Assembly: GCA_024663395.1 (NCBI GenBank) | Contig: JANFAH010000024.1 | Location: 124,001-188,000, forward strand | Direction: 5' to 3' | DNA: 64,000 bases | From: Pisolithus tinctorius | Taxonomy: Eukaryota > Basidiomycota > Agaricomycetes > Boletales > Pisolithaceae | Shown: positions 11,790-22,880 of the stretch, piece after piece | Layout of the letters: each line of letters begins with the position of its first letter | Numbering within the stretch: the first letter of the stretch is position 1 | Translations under genes and position numbers: made by a program | The notes under the pieces: model-generated | The model's database searches: none | Seen by the model: only the letters and a program-made list of their open reading frames with translations | Told to the model about the DNA's origin: nothing

Positions 11790-13169
11790 ATGGCAACCAA
11801 GACTCGTTTCCAACCTCCCCGTGGCCGCTCTGCCACTAATCCCGACTCCGCTTCAGCCAGTGGGGCTCGCCGCGAAACAGCACTAGCTGCTTTGGGCACC
11901 ACTAGGCGCTCTCCAGGTCCCGTTAGTCCTTTCAGGGGCTTCTCAGCCCGCACATCTAACACCCCCACCCCACGTCGTCCCACTGCTCCCATCCCCGAGG
12001 GTGACCACGGCGATGATGGGCCAGGCGACGATGATGACAACAACCCAGACGATGATGACCCCAGTGATAATGGTCCCGGTGATGATAACCCGGAAGATAA
12101 TGATCCGGAAGACGATCCGGACTTCCCAGATCTGGACACCGAACCCGCGGTCGCGGTCTTCGACAGTCTCGCGAAGGCCATCAAGCTGTTGGCTCGCAAT
12201 ACCCGTACTAGTCCTGAGTCCTCAAGCAGGACCAAGTTACGCGAGCCCGACACCTTTGACGGCACCGACCCAAAGAAACTTCGCGCTTTCTTCATCCAGT
12301 GCGAACTCAATTTCCAAGACCGTCCCCGGGCTTTTAGGACCGACCGTGCCAAGGTCATCTTCGCCCAGTCGTACCTCAAAGGCATGGCCTTAGAGTGGTT
12401 TGAGCCGGACTTACTTGGGCTCGATGACCCCGATGACCGGCCTCTCTGGATGGACTCCTGGCGGGAGTTCGTCCTAGAGCTGCAAACCACCTTCGGCCCC
12501 CATGACCCGGTCGCTGACGCCGAGAGTCAGCTTGACCATCTACATATGAAGGAAAGTCAGCGCATTAATAAGTACGTAGTTGACTTTAATCGGCTTGCTT
12601 CGCAAGTCCGAGGCTACGGTGACGGTGCGCTGCGCCATCATTTCTATTCCGGTCTCCCAGACTGAATTAAGGACGAAGTCTGTCGAGTTGGTAAACCGCG
12701 GACTCTACACGAGCTCCGTCATCTCGCCCAGGAGATAGATGCGCGCTATTGGGAGCGCAAGGAAGAAGTCCAGCGGGCGAGTAAGCACCAAAGCTCGTCC
12801 AACTCCAGCAACAACAAGTCCGGAGGTTCCAACAATAACCAGTCCAAGACTGGTCAAGAAAAGACCAAGACCGGCAACAATAACAACCCCGTTTCTACCC
12901 CCAAGCCGGCTTCATCGAAGCCGGGCAACAACAATAGTAACAGCAATTTGTCCAAGCCCGAGCCTAGCAAACTCGGCAAAGATGGAAAGCTTACCCCCGA
13001 GGAACGCAAGCATCGCATAGACGGAAACCTCTGCATGTTCTGTGGAGGGTCCGGTCAATTCGCTGACAAATGCCCCAAGAAGACCGGAAAGGCCAAGGCT
13101 CGTGCTGCGGCTACCACCGAGGCCGCACCGGCCTCGGGCTCGGGTACTACCCCCGAGACAAAAAAATAG
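11790..13169 (+). pseudogene. gag: gag of the young Gypsy element (one nonsense codon)
   Basis: An ATG at 11,790 opens a Gag polyprotein of about 459 codons in one frame, ending at TAG 13,167-13,169. After a Ser/Thr/Pro-rich start there is a very acidic block (12,000-12,130), then the conserved Gag core (EPDTFDGTDPKKLRAFFIQC, ALEWFEPDLL, WREFVLELQTTFG), a Ser/Asn/Lys-rich linker and a CCHC-type knuckle at about 13,035. The knuckle reads CMFCGGSGQFADKC, so the usual His is Gln. A TGA at 12,663-12,665 interrupts the frame; CGA to TGA is the likely change. Gag assembles the virus-like particle in which reverse transcription takes place. Confidence 0.88.
13160..13169 (+). promoter_or_regulatory. 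Programmed -1 frameshift site between gag and pol
   Basis: Seven As in the form A-AAA-AAA in the gag frame are followed at once by the gag stop TAG. Slipping back one base leads directly into the pol frame (I-G-S-G-S-Q), which stays open to 14,531. This fits the X-XXY-YYZ rule for -1 frameshifting. A downstream stem is not demonstrated. Confidence 0.7.
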
Positions 13170-16100
13170 GTAGCGGCTCCCAGGACTCCGCACAATCTGG
13201 GAGCTGCGTTGACTCCGGTTGTGCAAACTTGGAGGCTCGTCTCAACGTGTCCGCTCTTTCCAGCCCGAATTCTTTAACCCCGTATGTCACATTAGAAAAC
13301 CCAGAAATACCTCGGCTTCGTACTTTAGTGGACTCCGGTTCCACCCATTGTTTTATAGATAATCAGTTTGTTAATCAACACTCGTTCACCCCTTACTCGG
13401 TCTCACCAATCCGACTCCGGCTTTTCGATGGAACGTCCACCTTCACCATAACCCAAGCAGTAGATGTCAACATTCGCTTCGCGTCCGGCGATGTCACCCC
13501 GGTAACCCTGTTTTTAGCCCCATTGGATTCCGAGTGTAAGATAGTTCTCGGACATGACTGGCTCACCCGCTACAATCCGTTGATTGACTGGGTACTGAGC
13601 AGTCTAACATTCCGGACTCCTGCACAAGGAATGCCAACCCCGTCGACACCCCCTGTAAGCCCGGTTCCCACCGGCCTCCCTGACTCCGGTCCTAGCGACC
13701 AACCCGGCCTTGCGCCATCTGTACCGGTCTCCGACTCCCCGGCTCGCCCCCCTCTGAAGGCCCCTCTGGTTTCCCTAATCAATGCAGCCGCTTTTGTGCG
13801 CGCCTGCAAACTAGAAGGGTCCGTCCAATTCCAACTTCAGCTCCGCCCCTCGGACTCAGCTCAAGCCCGATCGGCCTCGGCCTCCCCTCCTCCGGCCTTA
13901 CCCAATGTACCGGAAGAGTACCACGACTTCGCTGATGTATTCAGCAAGGCCAAGGCCTCGGCACTCCCACCACACCGGGAATATGATCTGAAGATAGAGC
14001 TCGAAGAAGGAACAACCCCGCCCCTCGGCACCATCTACTCGCTGTCCCCGGTTGAGCTCCAAGCTCTCCGGACATTCATCGATGAAAACCTCACTACCAG
14101 ATTCATTCGGCCTACTTCCTCCCCTTATGCTGCACCGGTCCTCTTTGTCAAAAAGAAGGACGGCTCCCTCCGGCTTTGTGTAGACTTCCGCGGCCTCAAC
14201 AAAATCACTAAGAAGGATCGCTACCCACTCCCGCTCATCTCCGACCTCTTGGATTCACCAAGCCGAGCCAAGATCTATACTAAAATTGATCTTCGGCATG
14301 CCTATCATCTCGTCCGGATTGCCCCGGGCGATGAATGGAAGACCGCATTCCGGACTCGGTATGGATCCTACGAGTGGTTAGTAATGCCCTTCGGCCTCAC
14401 CAATGCCCCGGCCGCCTTCCAACGCTTCGTGAATACCATCTTCGTGGATATGTTGGATGTCTGCGTAGTCGTCTACTTAGATGACATCTTAATCTACTCT
14501 GGAGATAAGGAGTCTCACAAGCAGCATGTCTGAGAAGTCCTCCACCGGCTTCGGCTTCACGGCCTTTATGCGAAGCCGGAGAAATGCGAGTTCCACTCGG
14601 ACTCGGTCGAATACCTCGGATTCCACCTTTCCCCTGCCGGCCTCACGATGTCGAAGGAAAAGGTCCAGACCATCTGCGATTGGCCCAAGCCTCGCAAGGT
14701 CAAAGACATACAATCCTTCCTCGGCTTCGCCAACTTTTACCGCCGGTTTATCTTTAATTACTCGGACATCGTCGTACCGCTGACTCGGCTTACCCGCAAG
14801 GGGGCTCCTTGGAACTTCTCCGAGGAGTGCCGCCGGTCATTCAACAACCTCAAGGCCGCCTTCACCACCGCGCCGGTCTTAACTCATTTCATCCCCGGGG
14901 TCCCTATCACCGTCGAGACCGATGCTTCGGACTATGCCATCGCCGGCATCCTCTCTATCACCTGCGGCGACGGCCAAATACATCCGGTCGCTTTCTACTC
15001 CCGGACTCTGACGGCCCCGGAGTTGAATTATGATACCCACGATAAGGAACTGCTTGCAATCTTTGAAGCATTCCGGACCTGGCGCCATTACCTTGAGGGC
15101 TCGGCCTCACCGGTCGACGTTGTTACCGACCACAAGAATCTCGAGTACTTCTCTACCTCCAAAGTACTCACCTGCCACCAAGCTCGCTGGTCAGAATTCC
15201 TTTCGCAATTCAATATGATCATCAGATTCAGGCCCGGTAAACTCGGGGCTAAGCCTGATGCCCTAACTAGACGATGGGACGTCTACCCCAAAGAGGGGGA
15301 TAGCGGCTATGCCCGAGTGAACCCGCAGAACCTGAGACCGGTCTTCACCCAGGAGCAACTAGCGGTCTCCCTTCGCGCAACCTACCTCGAATACCCGGTC
15401 TTACGAGCAGTCGCACTGATGGATATAGAGAAACTCCATAATGATATCCTGACCGCACTGCCGGACGACCCGGTCTCACAAATCCGTCTCTCCGACATGT
15501 CTGATCCCCGGTGGTCACTAGACGACACCGGCTTCCTTCGTCTTGATGGAAGAATCTACGTGCCGGACTCAAATGACCTCCGCCTTAGGGTCTTGCGCCT
15601 CAAGCATGACCACCCCCTGTCCGGTCACTTCGGCCAAAACCGCACTTTAGAACTTATCCGGCGTGAGTATACCTGGCCCGGCCTCAGGACATTCGTCAAA
15701 GACTATGTCCGGTCTTGCACGGCCTGTGCTCGGGCTAAGGTTCCCCGCCATCGGCCTTACGGCCTCCTCAAGCAGCTTCCGGTGCCGGAGAAACCGTGGA
15801 ATTCCATCTCTATGGATTTCATCGAGCAGCTCCCGGCCTCAACCGGCTTCACGGCCATCCTCGTAGTAGTTGACCGGCTTTCCAAGCAGGCCATATTCAT
15901 CCCCACCCACGACACTATCACAGCCCCAGAACTCGCCAAGTTATTCCTACTCCATGTCTTTTCGAAACACAGAGTACCGGCCCATGTAACCTCAGACCGA
16001 GGCTCGGAGTTCGTCTCCCACTTCTTCCGGTCACTCGGTAAAGCCCTAGATATGCACTTACATTTCACCTCGGGCTACTACCCCGAAGGTGATGGCCAGA

Positions 16101-16885
16101 CCGAGCGGACTAACCAAACTCTTGAGCAATACCTCCGAGTATACTGCAACTACCAGCAGGATAATTGGGCCGACCTACTACCTTTGGCCGAGTTCGCCTA
16201 CAACAATGCCCCTAGCGCTACTACCGGTGTTTCACCCTTCTTCGCTAATAAGGGCTATCACCCTAACATCTTGGTGTACCCGGAGCGCGATCTCACCTCC
16301 GCTCGGGCTCGTGACTATGCAGTCGACTTAGACTCACTGCATCAATACCTACGGGAAGAAATGACCTCAGCACAGCAGCGCTACCAAGGACCGGCCGATG
16401 CTAAACGTATGCCGGCTCCGGACTTCAAAGTCGGCGACCAAGTATATGTCAAAGCCAAGTACTTCCGGTCTACCCGGCCTTCCAAGAAGCTCTCGGAAAA
16501 AAATCTTGGACCGTACCCGGTCATAGCTCAGGCCGGTACCCACTCGTTCACACTGCGCCTGCCGGACTCAATGCGCGCAGTACATCCGGTCTTCCACGTC
16601 TCCCAACTCGAACCGGCCGTCCCTAATACCATCCCGAACCGGACTCAACCACCACCCCCACCAGTCGAAGTTGATGGTGACCTAGAGTTCAAGGTAGCAG
16701 AGATCCTCAACTCTAAGGTCGACCGGCGTCGCCGGTGTTGGCTTCAGTACTTAGTCCGGTGGACCGGCTACGAGGGGACCGATGAAGAGACCACTTGGGT
16801 ACTCGCTACAGAGCTGGACAACGCATCTGAACTCGTACAAGAATTCCATTCTCACTACCCCGGTAAACCCGGCCCATACCAATGA
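13170..16885 (+). pseudogene. pol: pol of the young Gypsy element: PR-RT-RH-INT-chromodomain (one nonsense codon)
   Basis: The -1 frame after gag encodes a complete Gypsy Pol. Aspartic protease: LVDSGSTHCFID at about 13,327. RT: KKDGSLRLCVDFRGLN at about 14,155-14,200, MPFGLTNAPAAFQRF, and YLDD at 14,474-14,485. RNase H: VETDASDYAIAGIL near 14,910 and VTDHKNLEYF near 15,120. Integrase: zinc finger H-H at about 15,611-15,628 and CTAC at about 15,715; catalytic Asp at MDFIEQL (15,825), Asp at TSDRGSEF (15,995), Glu at TERTNQTLEQY (16,103); GPY motif at 16,510. A chromodomain (VAEILN..., YLVRWTGY, TTWV) ends the protein at TGA 16,883-16,885. One TGA at 14,531-14,533 just after the RT active site breaks the frame; CGA to TGA restores Arg. 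Chromodomains usually bind modified histone H3 and steer integration to heterochromatin. Confidence 0.92.
15281..15301 (+). promoter_or_regulatory. Candidate central polypurine tract inside pol
   Basis: GTCTACCCCAAAGAGGGGGAT lies 54% of the way along the element. Its purine run is almost the same as the 3' polypurine tract (AAGAGGGGGATA at 18,220-18,231), and it codes for Y-P-K-E-G-D between RNase H and integrase. The non-coding element keeps it at 24,393-24,413, also near its centre (56%). In HIV and Ty1 a second, central copy of the PPT primes plus strands. Simple homology of pol codons is the alternative. Confidence 0.45.
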
Positions 16886-17065
16886 GGACCGGTCTCAACC
16901 GGCCTCAGTCTCTGTTTCTGTTTCTATCGTTATCTAGTGTTCCTTGTGATCCCTTACTTACTTTGTTTTCTCTTTCTTGTTTTCTCTTACTGTACTATAG
17001 AGAACTGGACACCGGACGCCGGACACATGACATTCGCAGAAGTCTACAAGATCCTACGCTACGGG

Positions 17066-18095
17066 CTACTCGGCCTCGGCCATAGTTTCATCCTCCCCGC
17101 CGGACTCCTCCTCTTCATCCTCACCGTGGTTCTTCAACCACTCTACTTCCTCGCGCAACTCGTCAGAGTCGAGCTCAGACGAGCCTGAGTCCGAAGGGGA
17201 TACCGCCATCCCGAAGCCGTAGGATTCGTCGAGTATCGACTCGAGCGCATCGGCAATGCAGCCCGAGTTCTCGACGGCGGTCTCGTGCAGCTCGAAGAGG
17301 CTGGCCAGGTTGTTGGCAATCAGCCCCGCGGCCTCGATCAATCGCTCGAGCTTGTCCTCCAAGCCCGAGTACTTGTCCGCGCCGGCCTCCCTCGGCCTAC
17401 TCCTGCCGGCCTCAGACTCGTCGAGGTCCAAGATTTCGGTCGGCCTCGTACTCGTCTTCACCCGTTTCTGGTTGCTGGGCCCGGCTTCGGCATTCTCCTC
17501 GTCAACCTTCCTCTTCTTGCCCTTGACGGCCTTGGGACTGGCCTCAGCGTCCTTTCCATCCCCGGGCCAGCGGCACTTGCCTTTCGATAGGTTGCAGCGC
17601 ACACAGGCCACGCGCTTCTTGTTGCCGTCTACGACGAATTCGCAGACGATGTTGGCCTGGGCGCAGCGGGTACAACTAAAAGGGTCGTTAGGAGGAGTAC
17701 GTATAAGGTTGAAAAATCACTCACCCAGGGTCCATAACCACCTTCTTCACCTCTCCCCCGGCCTCATCACCCTTGTCGGCCTCGGCCTTACGCCTTCGTT
17801 CGGCCTCCTTCTCTTCCTCCGCCTTGCGTCTCGCCTCCTCCTCGCGAGCCTTTTGCTCCTCGGCCTCCCGCGCTACCCTCTCGGCCTCGGCCTTCTCCCT
17901 AGCCACCCTCTCGGCTTCAAGCCGGGCTTGCTCAGCCGCCTTTCACCTTTTCCTCTCCTTCGCCTTCGCCCTCATCACCTCCTCTTCGTCATCAGTGTCG
18001 TACCTGATGTCGTCGTCAGGGACTTGGGCCCAGTCGACGACGACTCGGCCTTCGTTGTTGTTATCGGCGGTGACGATCGGTCTCGAATCGGACAT
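17066..18095 (-). pseudogene. Antisense accessory gene: Zn2Cys6-type protein in the Gypsy element
   Basis: On the strand opposite to gag-pol, an ATG at 18,095 (MSDSRPIVTADNNNEG) opens exon 1 (17,725-18,095). A 49-nt intron (17,676-17,724) has a GTGAGT donor and TTTTAG acceptor, and exon 2 runs to the stop at 17,066. The spliced frame is 327 codons with one internal TGA at codon 51. Order: acidic N-terminus; a long charged coiled coil (about residues 51-110, A/E/R/K heptads); a cysteine cluster at 125-158 with spacing CX2CX6CX12CX2CX6C, i.e. the Zn2Cys6 binuclear cluster pattern of fungal transcription factors; a nuclear-localisation-like KGKKRKVDEE; a second helical segment (LEDKLERLIEAAGLIANNLA); and a Glu-rich acidic tail. 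It lies in the 1.3 kb between pol and the 3' LTR. DNA binding is inferred from the spacing only. The intron, being antisense, would survive retrotransposition of the genomic RNA. Confidence 0.75.
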
Positions 18096-18219
18096 GATGG
18101 TTAGGATGAGAAAGAAAGACGCAAAGGGCTTAGCGGGCCACAAGTATCATTTTTTCGAACTCAGCCAACTTTCGGACTCAGCCCACCACTCTCGCAGGGG
18201 TCTCATGGGTTCGACCCCT

Positions 18220-18232
18220 AAGAGGGGGATAC
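18220..18232 (+). promoter_or_regulatory. 3' polypurine tract of the young Gypsy element
   Basis: AAGAGGGGGATAC lies immediately before the 3' LTR. The same tract precedes the LTRs at 5333 and 26,492, linking the coding and non-coding elements. PPTs resist RNase H and prime plus-strand synthesis. Confidence 0.85.
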
Positions 18233-18760
18233 TGTCATAGTCGTGCCTCGACTCCGGCCGGACTCGGCCTCGCACTCATTCAGTCCGGCCTCGGCCTCGC
18301 TTGTCCCGTGTCTCCAGTTGGTCTAGCGCGATAGACACTGCTTTGCAGTGTCTGTCATTTTGGTTAAGTCCTGTCCCCGGTCCTGTCCCCGGTCTACCTG
18401 TCCCGGTCTCCGTTACCTTAGTCATGCATTACTAATACTTGCCTTACCAATCATCTTAGCAATCTTTGCGAGACCGGCATTACCGGTCTCCGTACTATAG
18501 TTACTTCTGGTATATAAACTCGTAGTTACTCGGCCTGTACTCCTTAGTCTGAAATCAACTAAGTATCTCCTGATAACCCCGCCTCGGCCTCGGACTCGGA
18601 CTGAGATCCATGCAAGGGAATAGCGCTGTACCTTCAGTCGCTAAGTCCAACCAGTCCACTCATCTGTACCTTCGTCTTTACCCCTGACTCCGATCCCTCG
18701 GCCTCGCGCCCGCTTCGGTCTCCGGTCCGGTCTCAACCCGGACAACCCTCGTACTTGACA
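18233..18760 (+). repeat. 3' LTR of the young Gypsy element
   Basis: This 528-nt copy pairs with 11,224-11,751 with a single A/G difference at a CpG (CCTCGGACTC here, CCTCAGACTC in the 5' LTR). It is followed by the target duplicate GTAGG. Confidence 0.95.
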
Positions 18761-18765
18761 GTAGG

Positions 18766-19374
18766 TCGCCAGAGCATTACAATCTCCCTGTTGCATGACA
18801 AGGCTGACCATATTCCCATCAGGAGTCATCACCGCAGTGCGCTCAACATGCTCTGGGATCACTTGTATTTGTTCATATGCATCAGCCCCATCTATTATTG
18901 ATCAGTATGGTTTTTGGGCCACATGCTGCAGGATGCCGTCCATGTCGGGCATTGGGGATGATAATTTTCGGGTATTCTTGTTCCGCTCCCTCAAGTCGAC
19001 CACGACTCGTAGTCGAGGAGGGTCTCCCGCCTTGGGGATCAGCAACATAGGGCACATATTGTGGGCAGCGGTGAGCTCCCATCAGCCTGTTTTTAGGTAG
19101 GTATTTTTCTTCTCAGTCCAGAGCAGTCGCAATGCATCTGGGCATTTAGATGGTCTCCAGGGATATATCTTTTTCTTGTCAATCAGAGGGATTTCGTGGT
19201 TGATCGTGTGGAATGGGGGTAAGGCTGTTGAGCCAACCAACAAACATAGTGGTTTTGACAATTCCTGGAGGTAGTGCCGTGCTCTCTCAATGCTATCTTG
19301 GTATACTTCGGTTGCTCAAGACTCCAGGACTGAAACCTGAGGTCCCCACATCTCCATTGGTGTTTTACTGCCAA
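18766..19374 (-). pseudogene. Old Gypsy element: N-terminal half of reverse transcriptase
   Basis: Minus-strand frames with breaks encode the part before the RT and its first motifs. Near 18,850-18,770 the reading VMTPDGNMVSLVMQQGDCNA corresponds to the RT motif before the YxDD box; it continues on the far side of the inserted element at 11,223. Around 19,000 the sequence LRVVVDLRERN is recognisable on the minus strand. Confidence 0.8.
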
Positions 19375-20643
19375 TCACTACATGTGGTGAGTGCAACCCT
19401 ACCAATACCTGGTGTTGATAGAGAAACGGTGTCCCTAATATCAGATCGTAGTTCTATATGTTCATCACATCGAAGTGACATTCACAATCTATCCCCTGGT
19501 ACTGGAAGTGTACTTTAGTTCCGAAGTTCACCCTGGATCGCGAGCCTTGGACAGCCAGCTGGATGGTAAGTGGCTTCTCTAGAGGTATTTTCTTTACATT
19601 CAGTTGTTCAGTGAGTGCCACTGACATGAAGTCAGCCAGTGATCTGGTGTCGATCAGGGCACGAGCAGGTTGGCCATTGACATGCACCACCACGACTAAA
19701 GGCTTTGGAACCTTATGGGTGAAGTCCTTTGCAATTGTGGCATTGCATTGTAGGGTCAATCGATCGCTGGATTTAATGGCGTTGCTATGCAGATGAAGCA
19801 TGTTACACGGTATGTTTCCAGGTTCACACCATTCACCTTTCAAATCATCATCATCCCTTTCAAACAGATGCGCTAACCCCAGGTCGCAGTCCTCGGTGGG
19901 ATCAGACCTAGTAAGATCTGCACACACGTGGAATAATCTTCTCACATGCCAATGTGTGACGTCAAATTCCTGCAATCCCAACTTATATGCTGGGAGCTCG
20001 AAGCACAAAGCCATGTGGTAGTCATAGACTTCGTAAGTCGATTTGTCCTTAGCAATACATGCAAAATGATCCTGGTTTTCTCCTTCGAGCACCAGGAAAC
20101 TATACATCTTCAGTCTGGTCTCTATGGCCTCCTCGATCAGGCGCCCCATAGGTGCGGCTTGCCATGTTTGGGCTCTGTCCATCTGACGTAGGTCAAACTT
20201 CGTCATTCCAGCCTTCTCACCCTTTCTGAACCAGTACCAAGAGTCCAATTGGAATGCTGGGTTCCTCAGCAGATGGGTCTTGACAGTGATGGCGTCTGCA
20301 GGACCCAAGATGTCCCTTTCGCTGTCAATGATCATATGTAGTCCATCCCCTATTTCATAGACCAAGAACCTAGTGTCCATGAACATGCTCAGTGAGTTTT
20401 GGTCATCACCTGGGTAGCATATCCCTGATAGCTGTTCGATAGCCCACTCTTCCAGGGGGTACCCGAATGTGGGACCTGTGGAGCGGTGACCCAGAAATTG
20501 GCTACAAGAGTAGACATGAACTCGCATCCCTTCTGGTAAGTCATCATCATCAGTTGTGACTCTATTTCCAGCATCCTCACTATCGTCGTCACTCCAGATA
20601 CTCTCCAGGTCCGGTACATCATCATCTTCGTCAGAGATGGTAG
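19375..20643 (-). pseudogene. Old Gypsy element: gag-pol linker and aspartic protease
   Basis: An open minus-strand frame (20,527-19,454) of 357 codons ends with a retroviral-type protease: VVVHVNGQPARALIDTRSLA, in which the active-site D-T/S-G is D-T-R, a Gly to Arg change at the catalytic triad that would inactivate it. The upstream part is polar and unassigned. The frame upstream is cut at 20,643 by the element inserted there and resumes at 27,401. Confidence 0.75.
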
Positions 20644-21547
20644 TGTCATATCCATGACTCTCGGACTCGTTCCCAGTCCAGTCCGGACCCCTAGCCCCTA
20701 TCTCCGGTCAACTCCGGTCCTGGTCCAGCCTAGAAAACCCAGTCCCAGCCCTAGATAACTCAACTCTGGCCTGCATAACTCAAGTCCGGTGTTTTACCCC
20801 TATCTCCGGTCCATTTCGGCCTCTCAGCCTTGCACTGCTCCACCCCAGTCCTCCCAGGTCTATGTCCGGGTCACCCGGACATAACTCCGGTCTGTTTCCC
20901 TTTGTTTGTACTATATTTAGTCTAGCCCATTCATCAGACTTTGCTTACTGTACAATCCTGTGTCCGACCCCGGTTATGCCGGTCACCCGGACTTTGGCTA
21001 TTAGCCTCTGCATAGCCACTGTGGCTATCCTCGTCTTGCTAATCATCTCACTAATAGCTTATTCACAAGTCCGGCTCTATGTTCATTATCCCGGACTGGC
21101 CTCATGTATTTAACCCCTGTACATACTTCGTAGCACCCTCAGTCAGAATATCAATTAAGTATTACCCTCAACTCCTGTACTACACCCCGAGACTACTCTA
21201 TAGCTAAGGCCGAGCCTTAAGCTATCCCCGACCCCTGTCCCGGACCTCTCCCCGGCTTGCATAAGGGTACAGCACATAAGCTGAGACCAAGGGAGGTAGA
21301 TCCAACCCCGGACCGGCTTCCCCCCTGTGCGCACCCAAGACCGGTCGGTTTCCCACGCTACCAGTTTTGTTCCCGCACTCCCGGCCTTAAGTCCGGTCCT
21401 CCGGACTTAGCCCCTAACCTCCGGCCTCAACTCCGGTCCAACCGGACTTGGCCCCTGTCTCCCGGCCTTGATTTTGGCCACTCGGACTTAGCCCCTGTCA
21501 CCCGGTCTTGAAGCCCGGTCACTCCGAGGGTAAACCCATACTTCACA
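20644..21547 (+). repeat. 5' LTR of the complete LARD-like element
   Basis: 904 nt, TGTCATATCC to ACTTCACA, aligned without gaps to 26,492-27,395. Contains a GTATTTAACCC TATA-like site near 21,107 and the CAGAATATCAATTAAGTAT block shared in outline with the coding element's LTR. Confidence 0.95.
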
Positions 21548-22880
21548 GTATATTCTGACTCACACTTGTGCAAGCCATTGCATCATGTCTAGGTCCTGCT
21601 CTGGAGCCCCTACCCATGACCCTGCCCATCAGGACTCATCGGGATACCTCTCCTCTGACTCCAGGGCCCAACCCGGAGATCTCTGCTAAAGCAGAGGGGT
21701 AACCCAGCACCCCTTGGCACTCTGCACACCCCCGGGTTGCATTACCCCTGACACTATGTCCTTAGTAGTCAAAACTTAATGCATCCATTCCCTCACTCCT
21801 GAGCCCTGCCTGCCACTCATTTTCTCCTGACTCCGGACCGGCCATGTCAACCCCTGAGTTGGACTCACCATCCAGACTCACCACCAACCTGGGTTCTTGC
21901 CTGAGCCCACTTCCAAGTCGGAGTTACCCTCCGGACTTGCCCCTGAGCCGGCCTCATCAACTGGACTCACTTCTGTTAGCTCCCCCGAGCTGTCTCTGAC
22001 CTCTGGCTGGTCACCCTGGCCTTCACCACAGTCCTTACCTCAGTCATCCCAGCACTCCAGCCCAGCTGTCTTCGTCCAGTTCTACTGTACTGAACACTGG
22101 GATCTCATCACTCATTTGACCTCCTGACTCCCTGATATTGGTCTTCGGACCTCTGTGCACCTCCGGTGCAACCCCCAGGCCCGGACTTGGCCAGTCCCGG
22201 CCCTCAATGCCTTCCCTGTTCCCCATTGGCACTCGGCTTCAGTGGTTTTTGGGTCCGGTCTCCACCCTCGGCCTTCACTACACCGGCCTTGGAGCCATGG
22301 ACCCCCTTTCCGGTCTCCAAACTGTCTGTTACCAGCCTGTCTGGCCTTGGTTTCACTTGTCCACACTCACCCGGACTTGTCTGAAGCCGCTTTGCCACTT
22401 CTCTCGGCCTCCTGCCCTTTGTTACTGGCCCTCTCGGCCCCGGTTTGATTCAGCCACCTCACCCGGACTTGTCTGGACCCATTACTAGGTTTTGGACCAG
22501 TCCTGGCTCCCCTCAGACCTTTCTGTTCCTCACAGACCCCTCCTGGGTCTCCTGTCCATTTTCCCGGTGCTACACTAGTCACCTCGGCCTCAGGATGGTG
22601 CTTGTCCTTTGGACTTGTACCAGGCCTCAGCTCCAGTGGTCTTAGCTAGCGCATGACACCTCTGTTTCAGTCTAGGACTGGTCTGCCAGCCCTCTGGCCC
22701 TTAGCCCGGTCCTGACCTCTTTTCTGGCCTCACTTTTCACTTAGAGGCACCCCCTGGGCATGCTAGCCCTTTGGACTTGCTCCTGACCCCCGATTTTCGG
22801 TCTAGGACCGGTCTGCCGGTCCTCCGGCCCCTATCCCGGTCCCTGACCTCACTTCCAGTCCTTTCCCTGTCCTCTGTCCA

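Larger units (their letters stand above)
11224..18760 (+). mobile_element. Young full-length Gypsy (chromovirus) retrotransposon
   Basis: A 7,537-nt element with two 528-nt LTRs that differ at a single base (CAG versus CGG) and a perfect 5-nt target duplication GTAGG (11,219-11,223 and 18,761-18,765). It contains gag, a -1 frameshift site, pol with protease, RT, RNase H, integrase and chromodomain, a spliced gene on the opposite strand between pol and the 3' LTR, and a polypurine tract. The order RT-RH-INT and the chromodomain place it in the chromovirus branch of Ty3/Gypsy. It is inserted in the RT gene of the old element. Gag, pol and the antisense gene each carry one in-frame TGA, so this copy is non-autonomous now despite its youth. 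Confidence 0.95.

Noticed and set aside
11780..12490. Minus-strand open frame opposite gag
   Set aside because: It is Ser/Gly/Arg shadow of the acidic, Pro-rich gag codons, without motifs.
17256..18104. Plus-strand open frame of 282 codons opposite the antisense gene
   Set aside because: It has Leu/Ser-rich shadow composition and no motif, and it is explained by the minus-strand charged coiled coil; the minus strand has intron, start and cysteine cluster.
20862..21113. Membrane-like open frame in the LTRs (also near 5550, 8583 and 26,700)
   Set aside because: It lies wholly inside the LTR and recurs because the LTR recurs; frame differs between copies and no start context supports translation.
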